NCBI RefSeq assembly: GCF_024347495.1
Contig: NZ_AP025490.1
Span: 2,046,001 to 2,110,000 of the forward strand
DNA: 64,000 nt
DNA from: Vibrio gallaecicus
Lineage (GTDB): Bacteria; Pseudomonadota; Gammaproteobacteria; Enterobacterales; Vibrionaceae
Direction: 5' to 3'
The position numbers and the translations under genes were made by a program. Shown one piece after another: positions 19,800-28,208 of this stretch. The notes under the pieces were generated by a model, which saw only the letters and a list, made by a program, of their open reading frames with translations, searched no databases and had not been told where the DNA came from. Every line of letters starts with the position of its first letter. Position 1 is the stretch's first letter.

Positions 19800-21824
19800 T
19801 TAAAAATCGGCAGTCATACCTACATAGTAAGTACGAGGAGCTTCTACATAACCTAAGTTTTCTAATTCTTGCGAAACCGCTTCATCAGTAAGGTTGGTAA
19901 TACCAGCGCGTAGTCTTACAGAATCATTCACGTAATAAACCGTACCGAAGTCCAAAGTAGTATATGCATCTTGATATAAATTATCTTCGATCTTACGCTC
20001 ACCACGGTAACGAGCACTCAAGAATGTGCTTAGTTCATATGTTGGGTTCCAGTTCACTTTAACTAGACCAGAGTGCTTGTATCTTTCAAGTAACTCTTCG
20101 CCCGTTGATTTATCTTCAGTATCTAAATATGTGTAGTTTGCCGATAAATCCCATTGCTCTGTAATGCTTACTTGACCAGCAATTTCAGCTCCTTGAATAA
20201 CAGCTTCAGATACATTCACATATGTACGGCTACCGTTACTGATAAAGTTACCGTTGTTATCAACACAACCAACACCGTTTCCACCCCAAGTCCCGCCCAG
20301 CTCACATGTGGTGTCGCCACGATCAATCAAGTTCTCAACTTCGTTACGGAAAATAGCACCTTCTACATTCCAACGTTGTTGGGTGTAAACGGCTGCTAGC
20401 TCGTAGTTCCAGCTTGTTTCAGGGTCTAAGTCTTCATTACCAACAAGATCACACCAACCTTTGCAGCTAGACACAGTGTAATCGGCATGGTTTTGCGTCA
20501 ATGTCGGCGCTTTAAATGCCTTACCCACACCACCTTTAATGATTAGTTCATCCGTTGTTTGATGGACTAGGTACACACGCGGGCTGAACTCTTCGCCGTA
20601 TTTTTCATGCTTATCTAAACGACCACCCAATGTTGCAGTTAATTGCTCAGTCATCAACCACTGATCTTGAATGAACAGGGCTCCTTGGTAAGCTTCTGCT
20701 GGTGCACCTTGAATGTTTTCTTCATTCGTCAGTTCGCTTAATTGGTAATCCATACCAAACGTAAGAGTGTGAGACTGACCAAGATCAGCGGTTGCAGACG
20801 CTTCAACTATTTGTGTTAACTCTTCAACATCACGAGTAGAGCGACCGACGTCAGCCGCATTTTTATCGACAACATTTTCACGAGAATAACGAACTTGCGT
20901 GTCGCCCCATGCCCAAAAACCATTATGAGTTAATGCTTGGCTATTACGCTTAACATGAGACTTAGTAACATTCACGCCTGTTGCATGCTCTGCCACGCTG
21001 TCACGTTGGTCGTCACTGTACCCTAAGTCCAAATCGATAGTTTGGTCGTCAGTTACGTTCCAAGATAAAGTACCAAACAGGCTGAGAGTGTCTCTACCTT
21101 CTAACGCCGTTACTTCTTCACGATCATAACCATTGCTGTGCTGACCAGAATACGGTTGCCAAGCATCACGTGTGGTTTGGTTAACAGAGAAACGAGCAAA
21201 TAGTTCATCTTCAATTAATGCGCCAGAAGACGTTAAGCCTACTGAATACTCCTGACCACCATCGCCATCGCCCGGTGTGGCGTTATCCATGCTGAGTGTC
21301 GAATTCCAATCATTAGATGGCGCTTTAGTTATGATATTAATTGTGCCACCCATGCCGTCTGAGCCATATAGCGCAGACATTGGACCTCGAATGATTTCAA
21401 CGCGCTCAATAGACTCTGAAGGAATAGTCGAAAGATCAAAATCATTGCCTCGAATAATCGCACTTGCCGAGCTCAAACGTCGACCATTCACCATAATTAA
21501 GGTGTAGTCTGAATCCATACCACGGATAGATATCATCTGGCGACCAGCACGAGTACTATCAAAGTCAGATTCAACGCTTGTGGCTTCACCAACAATATCC
21601 GCCAAAGTGATGCCTGGGCTATTTTCAATATCTTCTGAAGTAATCACCGACATAGATGCAGGTGCTTGCTTAAGCGCCATTTCTGTACGCGTAGCTGTCA
21701 CGACCATCTGTTCATCAGTTACTACTTCGTTTTGTTCAGCTAAAGCGTTCAATGACAGAGTTGAGCAAATAATAGCTACGGCTAAAGATAGTGGGCAGCG
21801 GTTAAACTGTGAATTCGTTGACAT
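19800..21824 (-). CDS. TonB-dependent siderophore receptor, VctA/IrgA-like
   Basis: An outer-membrane receptor of about 674 residues. I start it at the Met of MSTNSQFNRCPLSLAVAI, which gives a proper signal peptide ending near LNALA; the 27 upstream codons overlap the Fur-box region. The TonB box is near DEQMVVTATR, the plug follows (SIRGMDSDYTLIMVNGRRLS, VEIIRGPMSALYGSDGMGGTINIIT) and the protein ends in the aromatic ...YYVGMTADF of a beta-barrel. It resembles enterobactin-type receptors. With the IrgB-like regulator and the ABC importer next door, catechol iron uptake is likely. Confidence 0.88.
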   Translation of the reverse strand: MSTNSQFNRCPLSLAVAIICSTLSLNALAEQNEVVTDEQMVVTATRTEMALKQAPASMSVITSEDIENSPGITLADIVGEATSVESDFDSTRAGRQMISIRGMDSDYTLIMVNGRRLSSASAIIRGNDFDLSTIPSESIERVEIIRGPMSALYGSDGMGGTINIITKAPSNDWNSTLSMDNATPGDGDGGQEYSVGLTSSGALIEDELFARFSVNQTTRDAWQPYSGQHSNGYDREEVTALEGRDTLSLFGTLSWNVTDDQTIDLDLGYSDDQRDSVAEHATGVNVTKSHVKRNSQALTHNGFWAWGDTQVRYSRENVVDKNAADVGRSTRDVEELTQIVEASATADLGQSHTLTFGMDYQLSELTNEENIQGAPAEAYQGALFIQDQWLMTEQLTATLGGRLDKHEKYGEEFSPRVYLVHQTTDELIIKGGVGKAFKAPTLTQNHADYTVSSCKGWCDLVGNEDLDPETSWNYELAAVYTQQRWNVEGAIFRNEVENLIDRGDTTCELGGTWGGNGVGCVDNNGNFISNGSRTYVNVSEAVIQGAEIAGQVSITEQWDLSANYTYLDTEDKSTGEELLERYKHSGLVKVNWNPTYELSTFLSARYRGERKIEDNLYQDAYTTLDFGTVYYVNDSVRLRAGITNLTDEAVSQELENLGYVEAPRTYYVGMTADF

Positions 21825-21845
21825 AATTTCAATCTTAATGAGGTT

Positions 21846-21864
21846 GGTAATGATAATGGTTTGC
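21846..21864 (-). promoter_or_regulatory. Fur box before the TonB receptor gene
   Basis: The 19 bases beginning GGTAATGATAATGG match the classic GATAATGATAATCATTATC consensus at 14 of 19 positions. They lie just upstream of the receptor start, as expected for an iron-repressed promoter. Confidence 0.65.
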
Positions 21865-21977
21865 ATTAGATATTTAACCAATGACCATATCAATAAAAGC
21901 TTCATATCGATTTGTAATTATCACTATTTAATTATTAAATAATTGAACCGATGAATATTCAAAGTTCATTATTCACG

Positions 21978-22913
21978 TTATGAATAAGTCTCTTTAAACA
22001 ACGAACGAATCCACTGACACATAGGATCATTATGAAATCGCTTATGCCAGTAAAGGTATACATCTTCGGATGGATGACGCAGAGCTTCAGGAACTCGCTT
22101 ACATACAAGGTTTCTATGTTCCGCGGCTTGTTCAGCAAATGGTGTGGGGAGATGGAAGATTACATTCGTTGTCTCTGCAATCGCAGGAGCAACGTTAAAA
22201 TTAGAAAGCTGGATGGGCACAGACAAGGTTTGATTCTTATCGATGAGCCCAAGCTTTTTAAAGCGACCTTCTATTGAGAGTTTTTTATCACCCTGTAAGG
22301 ATATTTGACCAAACGGGCTAACTAATAAGTCATTCACCGTGATTTCTTTATCTGCTAAAGGGTGATCTTTGCTCATTAATAAACGGTAATCACGGCTGAC
22401 AACAAACATTCGATATAAGTTCTGCTCTGAACTCAACGGCTCATGAGTTGAAAGCACAAAGTGAGCCTCACCAGATAACAATGCTTCAAAGGGTCTTTTG
22501 GGAATGGAATCTATATCAACGATCATGCCTGGCGCATCCTGCCTTATCTTTGCCACTATCTGAGGCATGAGATGCGTAATTTGAGGTACTAAACCAAAAA
22601 ATCGTACCGTGCTCTGGCTTTCCAAAGGATCGAAATTATCCCCATGAACGAGCTTTTCAAGACTCGCTAATACAGAATTTAAATCTTGCTTTATCGACTC
22701 TGCTTTAGGAGTCAGCTCATAGCCATAAGCTGTTCTGACCAAGAGATCATCTTTAAACACACCTCGTAATTTTTGCAATGTTCGACTAACGGTTGGCTGG
22801 CTTATATCAAGAGCTAGCGCTGTATTGGATACGTGTTTTTCTTCGAGAAGGTGCTTAAGAATAACTAAAAGGTTCAAGTCAACCTGAGATAGATTCATTT
22901 TCAGAATACTCAC
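21978..22913 (-). CDS. LysR family regulator, IrgB-like
   Basis: This 311-residue LysR-type regulator has the N-terminal winged helix-turn-helix (LNLLVILKHLLEEKHVSNTALALDISQPTVSRTLQKLR) followed by the ligand-binding domain. It lies between the siderophore receptor and the iron ABC genes, and is divergent from vctP. In V. cholerae, irgB encodes a LysR protein that activates its neighbouring receptor gene irgA; the same relation is inferred here from position and similarity. Confidence 0.85.
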   Translation of the reverse strand: MSILKMNLSQVDLNLLVILKHLLEEKHVSNTALALDISQPTVSRTLQKLRGVFKDDLLVRTAYGYELTPKAESIKQDLNSVLASLEKLVHGDNFDPLESQSTVRFFGLVPQITHLMPQIVAKIRQDAPGMIVDIDSIPKRPFEALLSGEAHFVLSTHEPLSSEQNLYRMFVVSRDYRLLMSKDHPLADKEITVNDLLVSPFGQISLQGDKKLSIEGRFKKLGLIDKNQTLSVPIQLSNFNVAPAIAETTNVIFHLPTPFAEQAAEHRNLVCKRVPEALRHPSEDVYLYWHKRFHNDPMCQWIRSLFKETYS

Positions 22914-22964
22914 TATTACAGAAATGCGATTGACGCATAGTGAACCTATGATAACGTAAACGCA

Positions 22965-22983
22965 ATTAATAACTATTCTTATT
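22965..22983 (+). promoter_or_regulatory. Fur-like box before vctP
   Basis: ATTAATAACTATTCTTATT matches 12 of 16 fixed bases of a 19-bp Vibrio-type Fur consensus. It touches the FNR box that begins at 22983. Confidence 0.45.
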
Positions 22984-22996
22984 TGATCTATATCAA
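22983..22996. promoter_or_regulatory. FNR box before vctP
   Basis: TTGATCTATATCAA matches every fixed base of TTGAT-N4-ATCAA. It lies 23-36 bp before the ATG at 23019 and directly after the Fur-like box. Confidence 0.6.
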
Positions 22997-23018
22997 TTTC
23001 ATCTGCCTAGGTTCTCGA

Positions 23019-23936
23019 ATGTTAACTAAAATCTTTAACAAATTGGCGTTTACGGCGTCTTTAATCGCTCTTTCTTCTGCCTCTGTCTTTGCGAAAACAT
23101 ACGAGCACAGTATGGGAACGATTGAAATCAATGAAGTGCCACAACGAGTGGTAGTGTTAGGGTTTGGTAGCTTAGATTTTGTTGACGCACTAGGTATTGA
23201 ACCTCTTGGTATGCCGAAAAACTTGCTTCCAGAAGCACTTAGTAAATACAAGTCTGATAAATACATTAATACGGGTAGCTTGCAAGAAGCTAATTATGAG
23301 ACTCTTTTTACGCTTAAACCTGACCTAATTATTGCTGAAGGTCGAATGGCAAGTATCTACTCAGATCTAGCTGACATTGCCCCTACTTATATGTTCCAAA
23401 TCGATTCAAAGAATTACTGGGATACCACTCAGAAGCACTGGAGCACACTAGGTGAAATTTTCAATAAAGAAGAAAGAACAGACGCGTTAATTACAGAAAT
23501 TCAAGCTAAGGTTGATACACTAACTAGCCTCACAAAGCAGGCAAAACCTAAAGCTTTAACTGTAATGAGCAACGGCAGTAACATTACTATGTTTGGACCA
23601 ATTAGCAGATTCTCATTTATTTATAATGAAGCTGGTATGCAAACGTCTACATCAGATAATGTTTCAAGCGAAACTCGCACACACGGTAACTTAATCTCAT
23701 TTGAATACATCGCCGATGCGAAACCAGATGTACTGCTAATTTTAGACCGAGATCAAGCTATCGGAAAAGCCAGTGGTCAAGCAAAGCAACTGTTTGATAA
23801 TTCATTAGTATCCTCAACGCCTGCAGCAAAAAATAAGCACATCACTTACCTTGACCCTTCAGCTTGGTATTTGGCTGCGGGTGGCTACCAATCTATTAAA
23901 GTGATGATTGATGATTTACACGACTCTATTCGCTAG
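23019..23936 (+). CDS. vctP: Iron-siderophore ABC transporter, substrate-binding protein
   Basis: The periplasmic binding protein of an iron-chelate importer, 305 residues from the ATG at 23019. I reject an upstream TTG that would place the FNR and Fur sites inside the gene. The signal peptide MLTKIFNKLAFTASLIALSS ends near VFA-KTYE. Two lobes of the type III binding fold follow: VPQRVVVLGFGSLDFVDALGI, LKPDLIIAEG, and KPDVLLILDRDQAIGK. It belongs to the YclQ/FatB/VctP group that carries catechol or petrobactin-like siderophores. It heads the vct operon, but a strong hairpin separates it from the permeases. Confidence 0.87.
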   Translation: MLTKIFNKLAFTASLIALSSASVFAKTYEHSMGTIEINEVPQRVVVLGFGSLDFVDALGIEPLGMPKNLLPEALSKYKSDKYINTGSLQEANYETLFTLKPDLIIAEGRMASIYSDLADIAPTYMFQIDSKNYWDTTQKHWSTLGEIFNKEERTDALITEIQAKVDTLTSLTKQAKPKALTVMSNGSNITMFGPISRFSFIYNEAGMQTSTSDNVSSETRTHGNLISFEYIADAKPDVLLILDRDQAIGKASGQAKQLFDNSLVSSTPAAKNKHITYLDPSAWYLAAGGYQSIKVMIDDLHDSIR

Positions 23937-23963
23937 GTCACCAATTACCAAAATTACCATACG

Positions 23964-23999
23964 CTTGGCGATTGATTAATATCAATCGCCAAGTTTTTC
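23964..23999 (+). terminator. Hairpin with T run between vctP and vctD
   Basis: A 13-bp perfect stem (CTTGGCGATTGAT and its complement) with a TAAT loop is followed by TTTTT. It would stop most transcripts after vctP, giving more binding protein than permease. The apex TTGATTAATATCAA is also a perfect FNR consensus. Confidence 0.85.
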
Positions 24000-24048
24000 G
24001 TTATAAACCGTACGAAAAACACTAAATATAAGTACCGTATCCAACAAA

Positions 24049-25005
24049 ATGAAATCATCACACTTATTAGCATTTTTAATTTTACTCGGCCTTGCTAGCG
24101 GCTCTCTATTAGTTGGCGCTGCCAATGTTTCTTTATCAGGAATATTGTCCGGCGATAGCCATGCAATCAATATTCTATTTACGAGCCGACTGCCTCGTTT
24201 ATTAGCCATTATTCTTGCAGGTGCTGGATTAAGTATTGCTGGTCTTATCATGCAGCAAATTGTTCAGAACCGATTTGCAGCTCCTTCTACCACAGGTACC
24301 ATTGATTGGGCCATGCTGGGTTACATCGTCGCCTTAATCACTTTCTCTGGAATGAGTGCTTGGGTCCACTTGCTTACGATTTTTGCTTTTTCTGTTTTCG
24401 GCACAGTTGTGTTCGTGCGTTTTTTACAGCGCTTAAAATTCAAAAGTACTGTTATGGTTCCACTCATCGGCATCATGTATGGCAACGTTATTTCATCGAT
24501 GACGACTTTCATCGCTTATAAATACGATCTTGTTCAGACATTAGGGTCATGGACTGTTGCAAACTTTGCTTCGGTATTACGTGGCAACTATGAATTTCTT
24601 TATATTGCCCTTCCGGTTTCGCTACTGGCATATGCGTACGCAAACCGCTTTAGCGCGGCAAGTGTAGGAGAAAGCTTTGCAAAAAACATTGGCTTAAACT
24701 ACCAACGTATTGTGTTGATTGGCGTTATCCTTGTTGCGGTATTGTCTTCATCCGTCGTGATGATCGTTGGAATGATCCCTTTCTTAGGGTTAATTGTTCC
24801 CAACATTGTTTCTTTGTTCATAGGCGACAACATGCGCCGTAATCTTCCATGGACAGCTTACGTTGGCGTGGTGATGGTCTTAGCTTGCGACATTTTAGGA
24901 CGGATCATTATATTCCCTTACGAAATGCCCATTTCAATGATCATCAGTATTCTAGGTGGTGCCGTGTTCATTTACTTAATCATGAGAGATAAGTCGAATG
25001 CGTGA
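24049..25005 (+). CDS. vctD: Iron-siderophore ABC transporter permease
   Basis: A 318-residue inner-membrane permease of the FecCD family with about nine hydrophobic segments. RLPRLLAIILAGAGLSIAGLIMQQIVQNRFAAPSTTG and VGMIPFLGLIVPNIV are the family's coupling regions. Its partner overlaps it by 8 bases, so the pair is translationally coupled. By order and size it corresponds to the first permease of the VctPDGC and FatB/CD systems. Confidence 0.87.
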   Translation: MKSSHLLAFLILLGLASGSLLVGAANVSLSGILSGDSHAINILFTSRLPRLLAIILAGAGLSIAGLIMQQIVQNRFAAPSTTGTIDWAMLGYIVALITFSGMSAWVHLLTIFAFSVFGTVVFVRFLQRLKFKSTVMVPLIGIMYGNVISSMTTFIAYKYDLVQTLGSWTVANFASVLRGNYEFLYIALPVSLLAYAYANRFSAASVGESFAKNIGLNYQRIVLIGVILVAVLSSSVVMIVGMIPFLGLIVPNIVSLFIGDNMRRNLPWTAYVGVVMVLACDILGRIIIFPYEMPISMIISILGGAVFIYLIMRDKSNA

Positions 25006-25948
25006 TTCAAATAAACTTATTCTTCTCATAGTGATGGCTTTTGCTATTTGTGCACTATTTTTGGGTAAAGGGCTCACGCCAGAGAATTACCAATTCTTTT
25101 TATCACGAAGAATTCCCAAAGTACTGGCTATCATACTCTCAGCAATGGCTATTGCATCGTCGTCTTTAATTTTTCAGACGATTACAGCGAACCGTATCCT
25201 TACGCCTTCTATTTTAGGTTTTGACTATCTCTACGTCATGATTCAAGTGATACTTGTAGCGGCTTTTGGTGGCTTCAGTACCATCATCATTGATACGAAA
25301 ATGAACTTTCTATTTGCAACATGCATCATGATTGTATGTGCCATGACGTTATTTCATTTTTACTTTAAGGGTAGGCAAAGGAACATTTTTACTTTGCTAT
25401 TGATTGGCGTGGTATTAAGCGGCTTATTCAGCAGTGTGACGAGCTTTTTCACTATGGTCATCGACCCTGATGAATTCACTTACATACAAGGTTCTATGTT
25501 TGCGAGCTTCAATAACATCAACGCTGAACTTGTTTACTGGTGTACGATTCCTTTGGTCGCTTGCTGCGCATATTTGTTCAAAATAGCGAACAAGCTGGAC
25601 GTAATGTGGTTAGGCGTTGATAACGCAAAAAGCTTGGGGGTTGATACCCACAAGCTAACCATGCAAGTAATGTTCATCATCACTGTGATGGTATCAATTT
25701 CCACAGCTTTGACTGGTCCCGTGCTGTTTTTCGGTCTTATCGTCGTTGCACTCACCCGCCAGTTATTCAGCCGATTCCAACATCGATTCTTGCTTTTTGC
25801 GACGGCGATACTTTCTATTGTGCTACTTGCTGGCGGACAGTGGGTAGTCGAGAACCTCTTTGATTTTGATACAACTATCAGCGTAATTATCAACTTCCTT
25901 GGTGGCGGTTATTTCCTATTTCTCCTAATGAAATACAAATTTGATTAA
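24998..25948 (+). CDS. vctG: Iron-siderophore ABC transporter permease
   Basis: A 316-residue second FecCD-type permease. RRIPKVLAIILSAMAIASSSLIFQTITANRILTPSILGFD is the diagnostic region. Its start overlaps the end of the first permease by 8 bases. Together they should form the heterodimeric membrane channel for the VctP-delivered iron chelate. Confidence 0.87.
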   Translation: MRDSNKLILLIVMAFAICALFLGKGLTPENYQFFLSRRIPKVLAIILSAMAIASSSLIFQTITANRILTPSILGFDYLYVMIQVILVAAFGGFSTIIIDTKMNFLFATCIMIVCAMTLFHFYFKGRQRNIFTLLLIGVVLSGLFSSVTSFFTMVIDPDEFTYIQGSMFASFNNINAELVYWCTIPLVACCAYLFKIANKLDVMWLGVDNAKSLGVDTHKLTMQVMFIITVMVSISTALTGPVLFFGLIVVALTRQLFSRFQHRFLLFATAILSIVLLAGGQWVVENLFDFDTTISVIINFLGGGYFLFLLMKYKFD

Positions 25949-25959
25949 GGTCTACCCTC

Positions 25960-26721
25960 GTGATTGAAATTAGCGGACTAAGCAAAAAATATAATAATAA
26001 ATACGTCGTAAAAAACGCCGATGCATTGTTTCCACAAGGAAAAGTGACCAGTATCATTGGGCCTAACGGTGCAGGCAAAAGCACCTTACTTTCTATGGCA
26101 AGCCAGTTAACTGAGAGCGATGCCGGACAAGTCATCATCGGTAATCAACCACTAGAACAATGGAGCAGTGCTGACCTTGCAAAACGTTTATCGGTGTTGA
26201 GACAATCTAACAACATCAACATGCGGTTTACGGTTCGAGAACTAGTTGCCTTTGGTCGTTTTCCTTATTCCCAAGGTCGACTCACTGATGAAGATAACAG
26301 CATTATTGATCGCGCTCTTTTCCATCTCGACATATCGGAGTTGCAAGACAGCTATATTGATCAACTTTCTGGTGGTCAAAGACAAATGGCGTTCATTGCG
26401 ATGGTTGTCGCGCAAGATACCGACTACATATTCTTAGATGAACCACTGAATAACCTAGATATTAAGCATTCTGTCGATATCATGGCAACTTTGAAAAAAC
26501 TGGCTGATAAACACAACAAAGCGGTGGTGATTGTTATTCATGACATTAACTTTGCTTCTAGTTATTCGGATAATATTGTGGCAATGAAATTTGGTGAAGT
26601 AATAAAAAGCGGTACTGTTTTAGAGGTAATTCAAGAAGATGTACTCAGTGAAATCTATGAAATCCCTTTCAAAGTACAAGAAATAGATGGCAATCGCATA
26701 TCACTTTATTACCGTAGATAG
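25960..26721 (+). CDS. vctC: Iron-siderophore ABC transporter ATP-binding protein
   Basis: A 253-residue ATPase that powers the importer. The Walker A motif GPNGAGKST is at about residues 34-42, the signature LSGGQRQ in the middle and Walker B YIFLDEPLNNLD after it, with the switch VIHDINFA. The start is GTG, 11 bases after the permease stop. It is the last gene of the operon and is followed by a terminator. Confidence 0.92.
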   Translation: MIEISGLSKKYNNKYVVKNADALFPQGKVTSIIGPNGAGKSTLLSMASQLTESDAGQVIIGNQPLEQWSSADLAKRLSVLRQSNNINMRFTVRELVAFGRFPYSQGRLTDEDNSIIDRALFHLDISELQDSYIDQLSGGQRQMAFIAMVVAQDTDYIFLDEPLNNLDIKHSVDIMATLKKLADKHNKAVVIVIHDINFASSYSDNIVAMKFGEVIKSGTVLEVIQEDVLSEIYEIPFKVQEIDGNRISLYYRR

Positions 26722-26842
26722 CTAATTTCTTATCGTAGGTAACCTATTGATTATCTAATACAATTACCTTCTCGGTGTGCATTTTTTAAGAGCAACAAAG
26801 CCTAGCCAAGGATATAGTTTTAAGTTTTTCGCTCTCGAATAC

Positions 26843-26872
26843 AAAAGGTCAGCAATTATGCTGACCTTTTTA
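26843..26872 (+). terminator. Terminator after vctC
   Basis: AAAAGGTCAGCA and its complement pair around ATTA, with a T run after the stem. Confidence 0.85.
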
Positions 26873-26913
26873 ATGCATGCTCAAAGTACAGACAGGAGTT
26901 CAGTAATTTTGCA

Positions 26914-26995
26914 CTATCAAGCTATCAAGCTATCAAGCTATCAAGCTATCAAGCTATCAAGCTATCAAGCTATCAAGCTATCAAGCTATCAAGCT
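26914..26995. repeat. 8-bp tandem repeat, unit CTATCAAG, ten copies
   Basis: Ten perfect head-to-tail copies of CTATCAAG, the longest array in the window. On the minus strand the last copy supplies the TGA stop of the neighbouring YbiB-like gene, so copy number can change without changing the protein. The complementary unit CTTGATAG is close to the ATAGCTTC unit found elsewhere. Confidence 0.97.
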
Positions 26996-27945
26996 GCGCA
27001 GTATTGCTTCCAATATTGTAAAGCCAAAGCATAGGCTTCTTCTTTATTGTGCTTTTCTGCAAATAAAATCGCTGTCATGGTATCCACAACACTATTAACC
27101 ATGAGTTCATGTTCATCTTCAGGTGTCCCTAGAACGCATTCTTTAGGCGTAGGTAACTCAACATTCATTGACCCTTCCCAATAAAATGACTCTACTTTCT
27201 CAGGAGTACTCATCCATACTGTTTGGCTCACTTTCGGGTTGTATTCAGACTCACCTGATTGACCTTTAAATGAAATAACCGAGTGTGACTTATTGCCTAT
27301 TACATGTTCCACTTCAGCGTGTAATTGTGGGAATCCTGGATGGAAACTGCCCCTTAAACCTAAACGACCGCCACCGGGGTTTAACGCTCGAACTACGGTG
27401 TTGATAGGAGTACGAAGACCATAGCGATTTTTCCAGCTGATCATGGTTTTTGCTTCAGGAGCAAAGTTAGCCAATGGCAAATAAGCAATACCATCCGCAT
27501 CCATTATTGCTTTCGCATCTTCTGGGCTTTCGGCACTTCGCACGTTGAGTGTTTCGAGGTAGGTTTCAACATGCTCTCGCCCGCTTGGCTTATCCATATA
27601 ACCATGCATTAAAATTTTATAACCTTGTTCCGACAAAATTTTTGCCGCTAAGAGATTCCAAGGTTTACCGCTACTTTTGTCATTTCGCTTACCTGCGTAG
27701 CACGGCCAGTCAATATCGGCACCAAGATCTGGGACTCGAGATTGGAATGCTTTAACGAAGCCGGCAATCTCTTCATTCGTTTCATTTTGCACTCGAATCA
27801 GCATTAAAAGCATTGCCATTTGGTCATCACCAACTTGCCCACTTAAATACTCATCCATGATTCTATAAGCTTGGTCGAACGATAAAGGCTTACGCCCTCT
27901 TTCACCACGTCCAACAGTTCGAATACACTCTAAAATACTGCTCAT
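26989..27945 (-). CDS. YbiB/TrpD2-like glycosyltransferase-family protein
   Basis: This 318-residue protein has the fold of anthranilate phosphoribosyltransferase: an N-terminal helical domain (LSFDQAYRIMDEYLSGQVGDDQMAMLLMLIRVQNET) and a C-terminal domain with GRLGLRGSFHPG. It belongs to the YbiB (TrpD2) group, which binds nucleic acid and has not been shown to make tryptophan. Its stop codon is inside the 8-bp repeat array. It stands alone. Confidence 0.8.
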   Translation of the reverse strand: MSSILECIRTVGRGERGRKPLSFDQAYRIMDEYLSGQVGDDQMAMLLMLIRVQNETNEEIAGFVKAFQSRVPDLGADIDWPCYAGKRNDKSSGKPWNLLAAKILSEQGYKILMHGYMDKPSGREHVETYLETLNVRSAESPEDAKAIMDADGIAYLPLANFAPEAKTMISWKNRYGLRTPINTVVRALNPGGGRLGLRGSFHPGFPQLHAEVEHVIGNKSHSVISFKGQSGESEYNPKVSQTVWMSTPEKVESFYWEGSMNVELPTPKECVLGTPEDEHELMVNSVVDTMTAILFAEKHNKEEAYALALQYWKQYCAA

Positions 27946-28208
27946 TAACTCTCACTACTCTTCAATTTAATCTTAACGGGTAAACCGTTGGTCGACTGAT
28001 TCAGCTAAGTAAAATACGTTCAGCACTTCAAACTCTTCCGCTTTATCAATCGAGAATATGCGTCACTCCTAAAACATGCACACTGACCATCCAAGTCCGA
28101 TGAACATCAAAAATTCTGACGCAAACTATAGGAGTATTGATTCTATGACACGTGGGTCTTGATTCAAAGCAATAGTCTTAATCCGCTTTAATGCCTCTAA
28201 AATAAAGA

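Noticed and set aside
26914-26995. Repetitive array that could suggest CRISPR
   Set aside because: The 8-bp units are directly joined with no spacers, so it is a tandem microsatellite.
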